64,000 bases of DNA from Plantago ovata (Eukaryota > Streptophyta > Magnoliopsida > Lamiales > Plantaginaceae), in contig CM051457.1 in assembly GCA_028274465.1 (NCBI GenBank), positions 35,390,160-35,454,159 on the forward strand. Direction: 5' to 3'. Shown here one piece after another: positions 36,150 to 48,326 of this stretch; the first letter of the stretch is position 1; each line of letters opens with the position of its first letter. Under the pieces are notes generated by a model, which saw only the letters and a program-made list of their open reading frames with translations, was not told the origin of the DNA and did not search any database. Position numbers and translations under genes: made by a program.

Positions 36150-37129
36150 ATTTCAAATTAAAAACATGAACAAAATGTCAAAAGGATGGTTGATTAATAT
36201 TTTACTAAATACAACTTCCTTCTTTCCCGTGGGGACTTTGTCAACAACTTTGCTCTTTTCCTTGACTACAGCAACAACTAGTGTCTTAGCATTTTTGACA
36301 GCACCCTTTGAAAACTCTGAAGGTGAGTACTCAGAAGTATCATCATCATCATCATCATCATCATCATGTTTCTTTTTCTTACTATCGAAAGAATTCGAGG
36401 GTGTATCATCATCAGAGGGTATGACAGAAGGTATCTCAAAGTCTTTATCATTTTCATTCCCTACAAAACAACATACAACAATTAACAAAAATTAACCTCA
36501 AACAAGCAGCATATAAAACTCAAACAACAAGAATACAACTATTACAATACAAAAATATATCAAAATCTAAACACACTGATATAATCAGAACTCAAAATAA
36601 AACTCAAATAAAACTCCAACAAACCTTAAAAAACTAGCATGCCACAAAAAAAAACCAATCTCAACTAAACCTCAAACATGATATATGTAAAACTCAAGCA
36701 ACCAACATATAAAACTCAAACAACAAGAATACAACTATTACAACACAAAAATATATCAAAATTTAAACACACAGAGATAATCAGAACTCAAATAAAACTC
36801 CAAAAAACCTTTAAAAACTAGCTTACCACAAAAAAACCCAATCTCAAGTAAACCTCAAACATGATATGATTAAAACTCAAACAAACAGCATATAAATCTC
36901 AAACAACCAGAATACAACTCTTACAACACAAACTACGCCAGTGACTCTCAAAACTATAATCATCATCAACACATTTCCTTTTCTTACTCTGAGGAGTATC
37001 ATTCTTCAAAGAATCATCATTACTATTGAAAGAATTCGAAAGTGTAACATCATTAGAGGGGATGAAGGAAGGTATCTCAAAGTCTATTTCCTTTTCATTC
37101 CCTACAAAATAGCATATAACAGTTAACAC
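36150..37129 (-). pseudogene. Two related acidic ORFs in the Mutator-like element
   Basis: Minus-strand ORFs 36,488-36,153 and 37,129-36,899 share a block reading VGNE...FEIPSxIPS and a Lys-rich patch after a run of Asp/Ser, so one is a duplicate of the other. The first has nine consecutive Asp codons. I recognise no family. Between and beyond them the strings aaactcaaac and catataaaactc recur many times. Confidence 0.35.
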
Positions 37130-37139
37130 AAATTAAAGC

Positions 37140-37560
37140 AAACATACACTAAAAACAAAACAAAGCATATAAAACTCATGGACAGTGGTAAAACTCAAAC
37201 AAGCACAACATAAAACTCAACAGAACAGCATATAAAAACTCAAACATACACTCAAAACAAAACAAGCATATAAAACTCATGGACAGTGGTAAAACTCAAA
37301 CAAGCACAACATAAAACTCAACAAAACTGCATATAAAACTCAAACATACACTCAAAACAAAACAAGCATATAAAACACATGGACAGTGGTAAAACTCAAA
37401 CAAGCACAACATAAAACTCAGCAAAACTGAATATAAAACTCAAACATACACTCAAAACAGAACAAGCATATAAAACTCATTGACAGTGGTAAAACTCAAA
37501 CAGGCACAACATAAAATTCAACAAAACTGCATATAAAACTCAAACACACTTACCAACAAC
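37140..37560. repeat. ~97 bp tandem repeat array in the Mutator-like element
   Basis: About four copies of a unit containing catataaaactcatggac, then agtggtaaaactcaaac and acaacataaaactcaac. Related single pieces occur at 35,985-36,070 and 36,495-36,900. Sequence from 37,560 to 38,207 has no ORF apart from short ones. Confidence 0.75.
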
Positions 37561-39446
37561 ATATAAAATCGAGGTGAAAGGGATGTAGAGAGTGAACACA
37601 AAGATCGAAACACACAGAAATGGAAAACAAAAGCAGATCGAAACACTTACAAGCGTTAGGATCGAGCAAAATAAGCTTCAACTAGTGTGGATGAACTGCA
37701 AAAACATAGCAAAATTCGAGAAAACGTAGAGTTAGGGTTCCGAAATCAACCTAGAAACCGAAATGCATGAAGAAGAAGAAAAACCTAGCAAAATTGCAGA
37801 GATATATGATAAAATAGTAGATTAGGATTTCGAAAATGCGTGAAGAAGAACATAAACGAATAAAATCTCACCTTCAAGAGCTGAATAAGACGATTGAGGT
37901 GGCGGCGATTGAAATTCAGGCGGCGGCGGTGACGAAATGAGCTTCAATTCAGGCGACGGAGACGGCGAGTGAGTTTCTCTCTCTAAAACTTTCTCTCTCT
38001 AGGGTTTATGATTTGCTAATGAGAGGAAATGAAAAGACACGGGTGAATTCACTTATTTATACATAACCCGTTTAATTGACCCGGTTTGAATCATTGACCC
38101 GCGAGATTCAATAGAATTGGATATAGTAGTATGGATTGATCCATATTAAAGTGGATTGCTTGGTCTCACGGTCTCAACTTAGAAATTGGTCTTAAACAAT
38201 AAATTGTATTTTATATATGTACCTGAAAAGTGTCAAACTCTGAATTCACTAGAAACAAAGGGGTCTTGATATCTCGAATGAAGTATTCAGGGAAAAAACA
38301 CTGTACCATTATTTATATCAGAATCTGATCTATTTTGGTGTATACGTAATTTATAAAAAGTACTAATAAATAAATAAATTGATAAAAACAAATTAACAGG
38401 AATAGGAGGAATTGAATATTCAAGTGACTTACCAGTCTAGGATCATCCATCTTAGATGTGCAAGACTTTGGCAGCTGGTTACATGTTGGTCGACGATGGA
38501 AAAAACATCCCTTTCCCTTATATCTAGGCCAGGGAGCCCATTCTTGCTGCAATTTTACGCACACACATGTAGATATCTATAGGTAAAATACCATTTGATA
38601 TCAAGAAGTAAGATTCCATTTAAATGCTACTACTACATAATTACCCGTGAATAAAGAATCCCGAATCCGCTACACACTTGACTCTTGGGACCTGGGAAAC
38701 CATACCCCGAAATTGGTCGCAGTGAAGCATGGCTGCCAAACCCCCCGCTGAGTTACCCGAAAGAATAACCTAATATATACACAACACAATAAACAATTAA
38801 TGCAAATAAATGTGATAAAAGAGAGAAAATGTTCTCTCTAGAAAACACCTAGAAAACCTTATTTCATCATCATAAACCCTACTACAGCCGCCACCCTCAT
38901 TAGCAATATATTTCAACAATTTCAGCCCTAAGCGCATACGCAAATCTATATTCAAGATTATCGCCTCAAAGATTCATAGGAAACTTTTAATCAAGCTTGT
39001 AACCATACACGTATTTACCATCCCGAAACACGCACTCATATCGTCGGATCATCCTTTCGAATTTGCAACCAGATCACTAAAATTATAATCATTTGGAGCA
39101 CGACTTCAGGGTGAAGATTCTTGCGAGTTGTAATCGTTCTTAAAGAAAGGCGGACATACAATTCTTTCGCTTAAGGTACCTAAGTTTAATCCTTTCTAGA
39201 TTTGCAGTTTAAGTCTTCTTTTAGTTTATATATAAAAAAAAAAAAAAAAAAAAGGGGGAGGTGAGATCTGCAAGAAGAGTGAGTCCTCCAAAAAAAAAAA
39301 AAAAGGAAGAAAAAAGAGAAAAAAAAAATCATTGGAAAAAAAAAAAAGGGAAAAAAGAGAGAGAAGCAAAAGAGAGTCAGTTAAGTTAACAGAACGAGGA
39401 AGAGAGGAGAGGAAACATTTTTAGATACTAGTAATTTCTCCAGGCT

Positions 39447-41186
39447 ATGGATCCTAGGAAACGGAGTGAGTACATTCGTTCCATTCAATTTGAGCAGAGA
39501 TCGAATTATAGAAAATACGGAAAATACCACAACCCAAATATCCCAACCAAAAACACCGTAACCCATGAAAGAGACTTAGAAGCCTTCAGATCCTCAACAC
39601 GGTCGGAACCTGATGACGACATGCACGAAATCCTAATGGAGGATTTGGATAATCATCAGGAACAGCAAAGCCAACCGGAAAACCAACCAGATTGTGATCC
39701 AAACGTTCAAAATACTCCAACCCCTGAAAAAAACAATAAAGATTCTTATAAAAATAAAATTACAAACCCAAGTAAACAAACCTTTTTCCCTACTTGGCTA
39801 AACAAAACCCAGGAAACAACCCACTCACAAAATCCACCAACTCAAATAGACTACCCAGTCCATGAAACCCCCCTCCTTCTGTCTAAAGGAGAGCTTACCA
39901 AAATCCAACAAAAATGGGAGAAACCTTTGATTATCCAAACCATAGGATGTGAGAGACCAATAGTTAACATAGAAAAACATTTAAAAGGTATCTGGAGAAC
40001 GAATAATTTGATCAAAACCACAAATTTGGGAGGAGGATTCTACGTTATTAAAACCTTTAGTGAAGAAGATTATGTTAAAGCTCTTTCCGGGGGTCCTTGG
40101 AATCTTTTTACTTACTACCTATCCGTTCAACAATGGTACCCAGATTTTAGAATCTCTTTGGGCTTGCCTAGTAAAATGGTCATTTGGATTCAGTTCATAG
40201 AACTTCCCCTAGAATACTATGAATTTGAGATTCTCTTCAAAATGGGGATACTAATTGGCAGGCCTATTAAAGTAGATGCCAATACTTTATACCTTGTTAG
40301 AGGAAAATTTGCTAGGATTTGTGTGGAAATAGAGACTGATAAACCATTACTCAAAGCCATACACTTGGGGACCATTAGACAACTTATAACCTATGAATTA
40401 AATGTAGATTTTTGCCAATCCTGTGGTTGCATAGGACATAAGGTTCCCTCCTTCCCAAAACCATACTCAAATAACCCAGAAAATGATGCCCAGTTTCGGT
40501 TTTGGTCGATTATAGATAAAAGAATAGAGAGAAATAAGGATCGACAAGTGAAAAATAGAGATACTCAAGGACACAACACCTCAAAAGATCACCAAACATC
40601 AAAGGACCAAGATGAAGAGAACAATCCCCCTAGAAACACAAATAAACCGAAAAAACCACAAACATCAGCACACAAAGACTTCGATACTGCAAGCACGTCT
40701 ACCAATGCCACCAAAAATCCACTTTCTCAAGAAAATATATTATACAAAGACTCTGAAAGCCGCACGGAGGCTGTAGCATTAAATCTTTCGTCGTCCCCAA
40801 TCAAGCATGCTGCTGACACGCAAAAAATCCCTTACACCCCAAATAAACCTGCGGAAGCTAACTCTATACCAGCACTACACTTGGCACACACACATTCAAA
40901 CAAAACCATGCAGCCAAATACAAGCAAGCAGCAGCCTATATCTACTACAAACTCTGCAACTTCTACAATTAGACTTAACACTCCACTAACAGATACAGAG
41001 AATGAATGCCGACTTTCTCTGGCAGACAACACTGACACTGGCCTAATTAACACTGACGTTTGGAATTCTAACATTACCACCCCCACTAAATTAATAGAAA
41101 CTTCACCTCTTGAGTTAAATAGGAAAGAAAACCCCAATAGCACAAACCCTAAACCAGTAAATACTGATAAGCATAGAGAGGAATAA
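39447..41186 (+). CDS. LINE ORF1 protein (DUF4283-type RNA-binding protein), intact frame
   Basis: A 579-residue open frame. An N-terminal charged region is followed, at about residues 165-330, by a DUF4283-type domain common in plant L1 ORF1 and by a zinc knuckle beginning CQSCGCIGH. The fourth ligand of the knuckle (CCHC) is replaced: Phe stands where Cys is expected. The C-terminal 200 residues are Ser/Thr/Asn-rich. The protein would bind LINE RNA in ribonucleoprotein particles. Confidence 0.8.
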   Translation: MDPRKRSEYIRSIQFEQRSNYRKYGKYHNPNIPTKNTVTHERDLEAFRSSTRSEPDDDMHEILMEDLDNHQEQQSQPENQPDCDPNVQNTPTPEKNNKDSYKNKITNPSKQTFFPTWLNKTQETTHSQNPPTQIDYPVHETPLLLSKGELTKIQQKWEKPLIIQTIGCERPIVNIEKHLKGIWRTNNLIKTTNLGGGFYVIKTFSEEDYVKALSGGPWNLFTYYLSVQQWYPDFRISLGLPSKMVIWIQFIELPLEYYEFEILFKMGILIGRPIKVDANTLYLVRGKFARICVEIETDKPLLKAIHLGTIRQLITYELNVDFCQSCGCIGHKVPSFPKPYSNNPENDAQFRFWSIIDKRIERNKDRQVKNRDTQGHNTSKDHQTSKDQDEENNPPRNTNKPKKPQTSAHKDFDTASTSTNATKNPLSQENILYKDSESRTEAVALNLSSSPIKHAADTQKIPYTPNKPAEANSIPALHLAHTHSNKTMQPNTSKQQPISTTNSATSTIRLNTPLTDTENECRLSLADNTDTGLINTDVWNSNITTPTKLIETSPLELNRKENPNSTNPKPVNTDKHREE

Positions 41187-41494
41187 TCTTGGACCAGACG
41201 GAAGGGATCCTAAAAAGGATAGAAAAGATGAGCACAAACGAGTACAACATTCCGGACTTATGTACGAATCCATTCATCTTTCCGTTGTTGAAGACGACGA
41301 CTTCAGTATCAATGAGTTACGAGATCTACAAAGTGGAGAACATCCTTGGAGCCCATGTATCTCACAGGATCAAGATAGAGCCAATCTCAAGCGGGATAAT
41401 ACCACCAGTGACACCACTCAAGATACAAAGAAAAGAAGAAGACAGGGAGACCAAACACAAGTGGAAACCACACCCAGAAATTGATTTTGGATCA

Positions 41495-44400
41495 ATGAAG
41501 ATACTTGCATGGAACGTTAGAGGAGTTGGAAAACCAGAGTTTCTCATAGAATTAGAAGAATTATTGGGTGAATTGCGCCCAATGTTAACATTACTATTTG
41601 ATACAAGAGCGAGTGCTAGGATCTCGGGACCAATGATCAAGCATCTACAAGTAGAGAATTACAAATCATTCCACCACCGCAAGAGAACCCACAGTCAGGA
41701 GGTTTCTGGATGCTTTGGGACCACAGACAACTGAAGATGTGCTCGACACAGGTGTCAGACAGAATCGTTAATGCCAAAGTCCTAGTTAACACGTTCAACA
41801 GAGAGGTGAATGTCACCACCGTTTATAATCCACCGCAAGTGGCTAGACAAAATCAGGTATGGGAAGACTTACAACTACTTTCTACGCAAATTAATACTGA
41901 ATGGATAGTATGTGGTGATTTCAATTCTTATCTCCATCCTTATGAAAAATTAGGAGGTAAAAGACCTGTCTGGAATCGTATGAATAAATTTCGAAATTGC
42001 ATGATGAATTGTGGCTTAGATGACTTAGGTTTTTGTGGACCATTATATACTTGGTCAAATAGACAGTTTGGCCCTTCTTTTATTTGTGAAAGGTTAGATC
42101 GAGCTTGTGCTAATAACAAATGGCTTACTAGTTACCCAAATACAATAGTTAGAAATATCCCTACTACTACCTCAGATCATACCCTTTTACTCATTGATAC
42201 TAGAAACAGCTGCCAAAATCCTAAAAGACGTTTCAGATTTGAGAATGCCTGGCAGCATAATGAAGTGTTTAAAGAAAACATTCAAAATCTTTGGAATAAA
42301 GAAATAATCATTAATAGAAAATCTTTTACTCAGTTTTGTCATTCTCTAGCTGAACTTGCTCCAAAGTGGCCTCTGGCTACCCTAAAAGATCTTAAAGATG
42401 AAATTAAAAAAAGTAAGGATCTTCTTATGAATATTAACCTCAAATTACCTCATAACCCAAGCCTTTATGGTCAGATGGAAACTAATCTAAGAAACTATAT
42501 CAATAAACTAAGAATGCAAAAAAACAATTTACTGGGCCCAAAGATCAAAGAATAATTGGTTAAAATTTGGAGATACTAACACAAAGTACTTTCATGCTTA
42601 TGCTACCAATCAAAAAAGGAAAAATTTCATCCATGGCATCATGGATGATAATAATAATTGGATAACGGATAGAGATGTTTTAACTGACACTTTTCACCAT
42701 TTCTTTAAAAACCAAAGTACTAAACAGAATACTAATATGGAACCCTTTCAAAACCTTGACTTACCAATTCTCAATGACTTAGACCATCCTTCTTTAATAA
42801 AAGAAGTTGATGATGAAGAAATCTGGCTTGCTCTGAAAGGAATTGGCCTTGATAAGAACCCAGGCCCTGATGGACTTAATGCCTTTTTCTATCAGAACAA
42901 CTGGAACCTAATTGGAGACCAAATTAAACAGATGATCAAACTTTTCTTTATCTCAGGTTCCATGCCAGAGAACATTAACCAGACATTAATTGTCTTAATA
43001 CCTAAAAGACCTAATCCTAAGCTAGTTTCTCATTTTAGGCCAATAAGTCTTTGTAATGTTGTGACCTTTCCTTAATAAAATTATATCACCTTATCAAAAT
43101 GCCTTTGTGTCTGGAAGACAAATTTCTGATAATGTCCTTCTAGCCCATGAACTCCTACACACTATGAACAGGAAAACAAAATCCAAACAATTTTACATGG
43201 CTTTAAAATTAGATGTAGAAAAATCCTATGATAGATTAGAATGGGATTTCATACTTCTAGCCTTGAGGAAATTTAATTTCCCTCATAAATTAATTGGATG
43301 GATCCAAGAATGTATCCAATCAGTTTCTTATCAAGTTATAGTTAATAATAGTACTTCCCAAGACTGGAAACCCTCTAGAGGTATAAGACAAGGGGATCCT
43401 CTATCCCCTTATCTGTTCATCTTAGAACAAGAGCTCTTCATACATTACATCATTCAACAAGAGAGAATAGGAGAGTTTAGAGCCCTCAAATCAAGCCAAA
43501 ATGGACCAAAAATTCCTATTCTTTGCTTTGCAGATGATTGCATGATCTTCTGTAAAGCAACAAAAAACTCTGTGAAAGGTATTCAGCATGCCTTAAATAC
43601 TTATGCTACTGCATCTGGACAGAAAATTTGTTGGGAAAAATCCAGAATTTTGTTTTCACTCAATTCATCAACAAATAGGAAACAAAAAATCCTTCATAGA
43701 TTAGGGGTTACTGGAAATAAAAGGCTTGATAGATACCTAGGACTTCCTTTTCTGTTTGGCAAGAAAAAAAATGACTTATTTGATCATGTAGTGGATAGAG
43801 TCATTGGAAAAATAAACAATTGGTATTCAAAATACCTCTCTTATGCTGGAAGAGCTACCCTAATTTCAGCAGTGACAAACACTATATCTACTTACTGTAT
43901 GCAAATAGCAAAAGTACCAACCACCTCTATTGATAGGATTAACTCCTGCAACAAACAATTCTTATGGAATGCCACCAAGGAGTCCAAGAAAAAGACAAGA
44001 ATAAATTGGAATATAGTATGCTTACCAAAAAAACAAGGAGGGTTGGGTATAAGGAATTTAGAAAATATGAACAAAGCCTTCCAACTGAAATTAGCTTGGA
44101 AACTTCTGAAAAAAGAAAATAACCTTTGGGAACAAGTTCTTAAAAATAAATACTACCCTAACTCTTCTTTCTTAGAAGCTGATATTAAAACAAACCACAT
44201 CTGGCTTTGGAAAACCCTTTTAAAGCATAGAGATATTCTTAAAGAAGGAATTTCCTGGGACTTAGGCTCAGGAACCTTAACAAATTTTTGGACAGATAGA
44301 TGGTTAAACAATAAGAAATTAGAAGATTATGTTCTCTATTTCAATAAAGATGAAAAAGTGGCTGACTATGCAAGTAATGGTACTTGGAATATCAATAAAC

Positions 44401-45431
44401 TTCAGCAAGTGCTCTCTCCAGATCTAGTTGATGAAATTCTGGCCTGGCCACCACCCCAAGGCAATCAACAAGATAATATAATTTGGAATGAAAGTAATAC
44501 TGGAGTTTTTTCTATAAGGAGTGCCTATAACATGATAACAAAACCAGCCCTTCCCCATCTCCCTTGGAATAAACTTTGGAATCTCAAACTTTTTCAAAGA
44601 ATTAAATTCTTCCTCTGGACAACCATTTATGATAGGTTGCCTACTGCTCAAAGACTCCATAAACAACAAGTTATTAACAACCCAACCTGCTCCCTTTGTA
44701 ATCAAGAAGTAGAAACTTTGGAACATCTCTTTTTCACTTGCTCAAGTTTCTCAGACCTAAGGAAAACTGTCCTTCCTGTACACTTGCAGCACTCTATTAT
44801 TTCTCTTATTTTCCAGGAAAACATAAATAATCCGACACAATTAATTTTACTTAACTGCTTTTGGATTATTTGGAATGCAAGGAACGCTTTTCTGTTTGCT
44901 CAAAAACCGATCTCATGTAATTTTCTGAGAAAAGAATTGCACAAGCTCTCCACAGACACGTTTATAGCAGGTAAAGTTCAAGAAACGGACATGGTAAGTG
45001 TTAAAATCCCTTGTGCCTGGAAGAAACCACCTCAACATTATGCATGTTTAAATACTGATGGTTCGGTGCAACTAGACAATGGAAATGCAGGAATAGGATG
45101 TGTCATTAGGGACAGTCAAGGTCATCTGATAATGGCGCTATCGGCCTCTATTCGAAAGACAACCAATAATATGGCTGAACTCCTAGCAATCAAAGTTGGC
45201 TTAATTTTATGTTTAGCGCTTAATCTGTCTAAAATTATTTTACAAACTGACTCACAATATGCGTTTAAATGTTTAAGCAGGGCGAGTCAAGCAGCATGGC
45301 AGCACAAAGCTTTAGTAAGGGACATTGAAGAATTGATGGAAGGAAGAACAGTGGAAGCAAATTTTACCTATCGGGAAGGAAACAATGTAGCAGATAAATT
45401 AGCAAAAAATGGAAGCCAAAAAGAAGAATAA
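41495..45431 (+). pseudogene. LINE ORF2 (endonuclease, reverse transcriptase, RNase H), broken
   Basis: The likely start is ATG 41,495, reading MKILAWNVRG, the usual beginning of the apurinic endonuclease. The GDFN motif (near 41,920) and SDH motif (near 42,175) are present. Reverse transcriptase has KNPGPDG (near 42,850), RQGDPLSPYLF (near 43,386) and FADD (near 43,530). A zinc-binding region follows (~44,500-44,780), then RNase H starting NTDGS near 45,050. Lesions: frameshifts near 41,720 and 42,535, and at 43,065-43,090 a frameshift with loss of about 20 codons just before SPYQNAFVSGRQ. Confidence 0.88.
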
Positions 45432-46803
45432 GTCGGAGTTCAACTAATTTTCAAAGTTCGATAGTTGACCTTAATATATGTAATAACTCAGATTTTCTTT
45501 CTATGCTTTCTCCGGATATTTATGATCAAAATGTATGCCCAAGTTGGCTTAAGGATCTGCTGGAATCAGATCTAAACAATGTTACCTATCGGTCTATTCG
45601 TGAGAAAGACCTGGGCACCTTGTAACTTATCATTAGTAATAATATGTTTCCTTAAAAAAAAAAAAAAAAACACAATAAACAATTAATTATTTAAATAAAT
45701 TCATTGGCAAATAGAAATTTAAAAGAATCATAAAACTAATTATGTTAAAAGATTAATTTATCTCAATGAAGGTAACTAACATACATACATACATACATTT
45801 GTCGCATGTTTCATACCTCTCTCTAATAGGTCCTCAACTAGGGCTATGAAAATCCTTCCACCCCTGTAATATATCTGGGTTTTCTGAAAATTAATTTAAA
45901 CAAAAATAAACAAATCCACATCAGCCATTAAAATTAAAATTATGAGTAGTTACTAGTAATAAGTTCCTTTCTTTCTTTCTTTCTTTTTTTAACCTGTAAA
46001 AAATTAATTAAATATACTCCAAAAGTCAAAACTAATTTGCAAGTTAGTACTGATATAATTTCTTTCTAAAATAAAATAAAATATGCTGATATTTTAATTA
46101 CCGGGTCAACTTGGTCCACATCAGCCATGAATGAACCACCATCACAATATCGAACAAATATCCTATTCCAGTCGTAGAACTCTGCGATAGATTGGTTTAG
46201 AAGAATTACTAAGAAAATACTACTATAATTACTGAAATTAATTCGAAGTACTAAACAAACAAATAATGCATTGCTTACAAGGATTGAGAGAGGCGTTAGG
46301 GCTTTGAATTCCTTCAAATGGTATAAAATATGTCGTATTATAGTACTTCCATCGGTAACGGCATTCACTAAGATTACGACACCATCCACCACCCTAAATT
46401 AAATAAGATATACTCACGTACTACGTCAATTAATTGAATTAAGTAAATTACTATCTTAATTATCATGCACTATTATTATTAAAAAAAAGTAAATGTGATA
46501 ATTAATTAATTGATTACTTCAAGGTGCAAGATCCAGTTGTTTGCGCCAGCGCCATGACCTGGATCAAACTTGTATGCTGGGGCAGTGCCATTAAGACAAA
46601 CTGCGGGCAAATTAAACATACAGACGTACGTATGTACAGTAACAATTAATTTTGGACCCAAAAGTTAGGAGTAGTGTACACGTACCAGCACCTTTTCGGA
46701 CGGCATTTTTGACAAATGTGATGTCTGGAGGCTGCTTGTTGGCAGATGCTGACTTATTATAAGCAACCATGATCACCAGCATCAAAATTATACTCGTACC
46801 CAT

Positions 46804-47281
46804 TGTCTCGTTGATGATCTCCAATTCTCAATTCTCAACTCTCAACACTACTGGAGTATATATTAGTGGTATTATATATATATGGTGGATGAACTCTGCA
46901 GATTTATCATGATGGGATTCATTCATAAAGAGGTAGAGATCTAATGTTGTCTTTCTTTTTTTCTTATTTGGACCAATGTGTAGTTTTTCTCATTTGGACA
47001 ATACGTGTCGTTTTAGGCTTAAGAATAATAATTACTCTATACGCACTCAATTAAATAATGTTGTTTTTATTGGGTTAGGTGATGAAAGAAGCATTTCTAC
47101 CTCATCATGATCATAAAATTTCCAAATACCTCATCATGATCATGATCAGAGAAGCATTTCTACAATTCTACCTATAGTATTTGTTTTGTCCAAAAAGGCA
47201 GATAAATAAAAAAAGGGGAGTAGTACCTAGCTCTAGATACCTACATAGTAATAGATGATGATTGTAATTACATGCTAAATA
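46804..47281 (-). promoter_or_regulatory. Former upstream region of PAE-B
   Basis: Corresponds to 13,155-13,571. It has fewer ctcaact heptamers than copy A, the same TATA-like atatatata, and an extra ~65 bp containing duplicated cctcatcatgatcat strings near 47,100-47,165. It contains no gene. Confidence 0.5.
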
Positions 47282-48326
47282 CGGGAAATTTACATCCCAG
47301 TCCACTATCAGCCCAAAAACTTTAATAAGATAATAACCAGATTTGTTTGTTTCATGTGGAGTGGTTTAGAAGCTACTAATAGGCCTGAAAATTCTATACA
47401 AGTAGCTTATCCTTTTCTCTCTCTTCTCCTTTACTATTGTTAGAATATCCCACATCACTTGTGAGAGCTATAATTAGCACATATATAAGGTGTTATTGAC
47501 CCAACTTCAATAACTATCTCTCTCTCTTCTATCTTCTTCCTTCTTCTCATCACTCTAAACCACAATTAATCTTATAACTTGTAGACGTCCACCATCACGA
47601 ACCGCCTTCCACCACCACCGACCACCGTCGTCCACCACCAAGGTTCGGGATCTACTCTGTCATCACCGATTTCGCCTCCAACCACCACCAATCTGCGGCT
47701 CCCACCACCACCGACCACCGTCGTCCACCACCAAAATTCGAGATCTACTCTGTCATCACCGATTTCGCCTCCAACCACCACCGATCTGCGGCTTCCACCA
47801 CCAAAATCTTCTCTCCCATCACCGATTTCGCCTCCAACCACCACCGATCTGCCGCCTTCACCTTCCCGGAAGTTGTTGACCACCACCACCACGTCCGACG
47901 CAAATCTGCCTCCCTTCATTTGCACCGCCCCAGAACCACCGCCACCCACCACGGTCCGATGGGCAACATGTTTTTTCTTGCTAATTATAATTGTATAAAT
48001 GCTAATAACTCTGTTAACTTTATTTTTTTGGGATATTTAATAGTTTAATGAGTTAATTATATTCTAACATTTGTATTAATGAGTTAATTATCGGTTGCCC
48101 ATTCATCATCAACTGATTGTCCACTGGGTTCTACCGGGGCCCATACCTGCAAACGTCTGGGTGAATTCTGCTCATTGTCAGAGTAGGTTTTTGACCCTTT
48201 GCCATATAAAATGACTAAAATTCACTCTATTTTAGCCTATTTGTGGACTGTTTAGAGTATGAGAACAAATTTGGGTTCTTTATTTAAACACATGGACCAA
48301 TACTGGACTGGGGGTAAATAAACTCT
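47282..48326. mobile_element. 1.05 kb TIR element with CCACCACC-rich repeats
   Basis: Flanked by gctaaata (47,274-47,281) and gctaaaata (48,327-48,335). Imperfect inverted ends: aaatttacatcccagtccac at left against tttatttacccccagtccag (reverse complement of the right end). Inside, a ~94 bp unit rich in ccaccacc is repeated two and a half times (47,616-47,860). A minus-strand frame across it encodes only Gly/Val low-complexity sequence and is probably not a gene. It is absent from copy A, where both flanking repeats remain. Confidence 0.75.

Larger units (their letters stand above)
34234..38207. mobile_element. Mutator-like element (3.97 kb) with FAR1-type domain, in PAE-B intron 9
   Basis: PAE-A is uninterrupted at this place. 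The insert is flanked by attttata (34,226-34,233 and 38,208-38,215). Its ends are imperfect inverted repeats sharing ccgtgagacca-type strings (34,265-34,276 and the reverse complement near 38,160-38,172). It holds a plus-strand gene remnant with a FAR1 DNA-binding domain, typical of MULE transposases, two related acidic minus-strand ORFs and a tandem repeat zone at 37,140-37,560. No DDE transposase domain is present, so it must depend on another element. Confidence 0.82.
38802..45670 (+). mobile_element. L1-type LINE with RNase H domain, 6.9 kb, in PAE-B intron 5
   Basis: A full-length insertion. Perfect 17 bp target duplication cacaataaacaattaat (38,785-38,801 and 45,671-45,687), poly(A) at the right end (about 45,654-45,670), a 5' untranslated region of ~640 bp, ORF1, and ORF2 with endonuclease, reverse transcriptase, zinc-binding region and RNase H. 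It lies antisense to PAE-B. ORF2 is broken, so this copy is not autonomous. Confidence 0.95.
33490..46803 (-). pseudogene. Pectin acetylesterase pseudogene (PAE-B), split by a MULE and a LINE
   Basis: Duplicate of PAE-A. Exons: 46803-46686, 46600-46518, 46393-46279, 46181-46102, 45883-45797, 38769-38645, 38546-38483, exon 8 remnant 38480-38433, 38300-38223, 34158-34056, 33896-33754, 33585-33490. Most exons keep the length and splice sites of PAE-A. Lesions: (1) exon 4 begins AG instead of AC, so splicing to the last T of exon 3 makes TAG; (2) intron 7 and the first 9 bases of exon 8 are deleted, leaving exons 7 and 8 separated by two bases and out of frame; (3) a 6.9 kb LINE in intron 5 and a 4.0 kb Mutator-like element in intron 9. 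The intron 11 (AT)n tract has grown to about 85 bp (33,609-33,694). A full-length enzyme cannot be made. Confidence 0.9.

Noticed and set aside
47572..47952. Gly/Val-rich minus-strand ORF of 126 codons
   Set aside because: Low-complexity reading of a ccaccacc tandem repeat inside a transposon, with no start context or conserved pattern.
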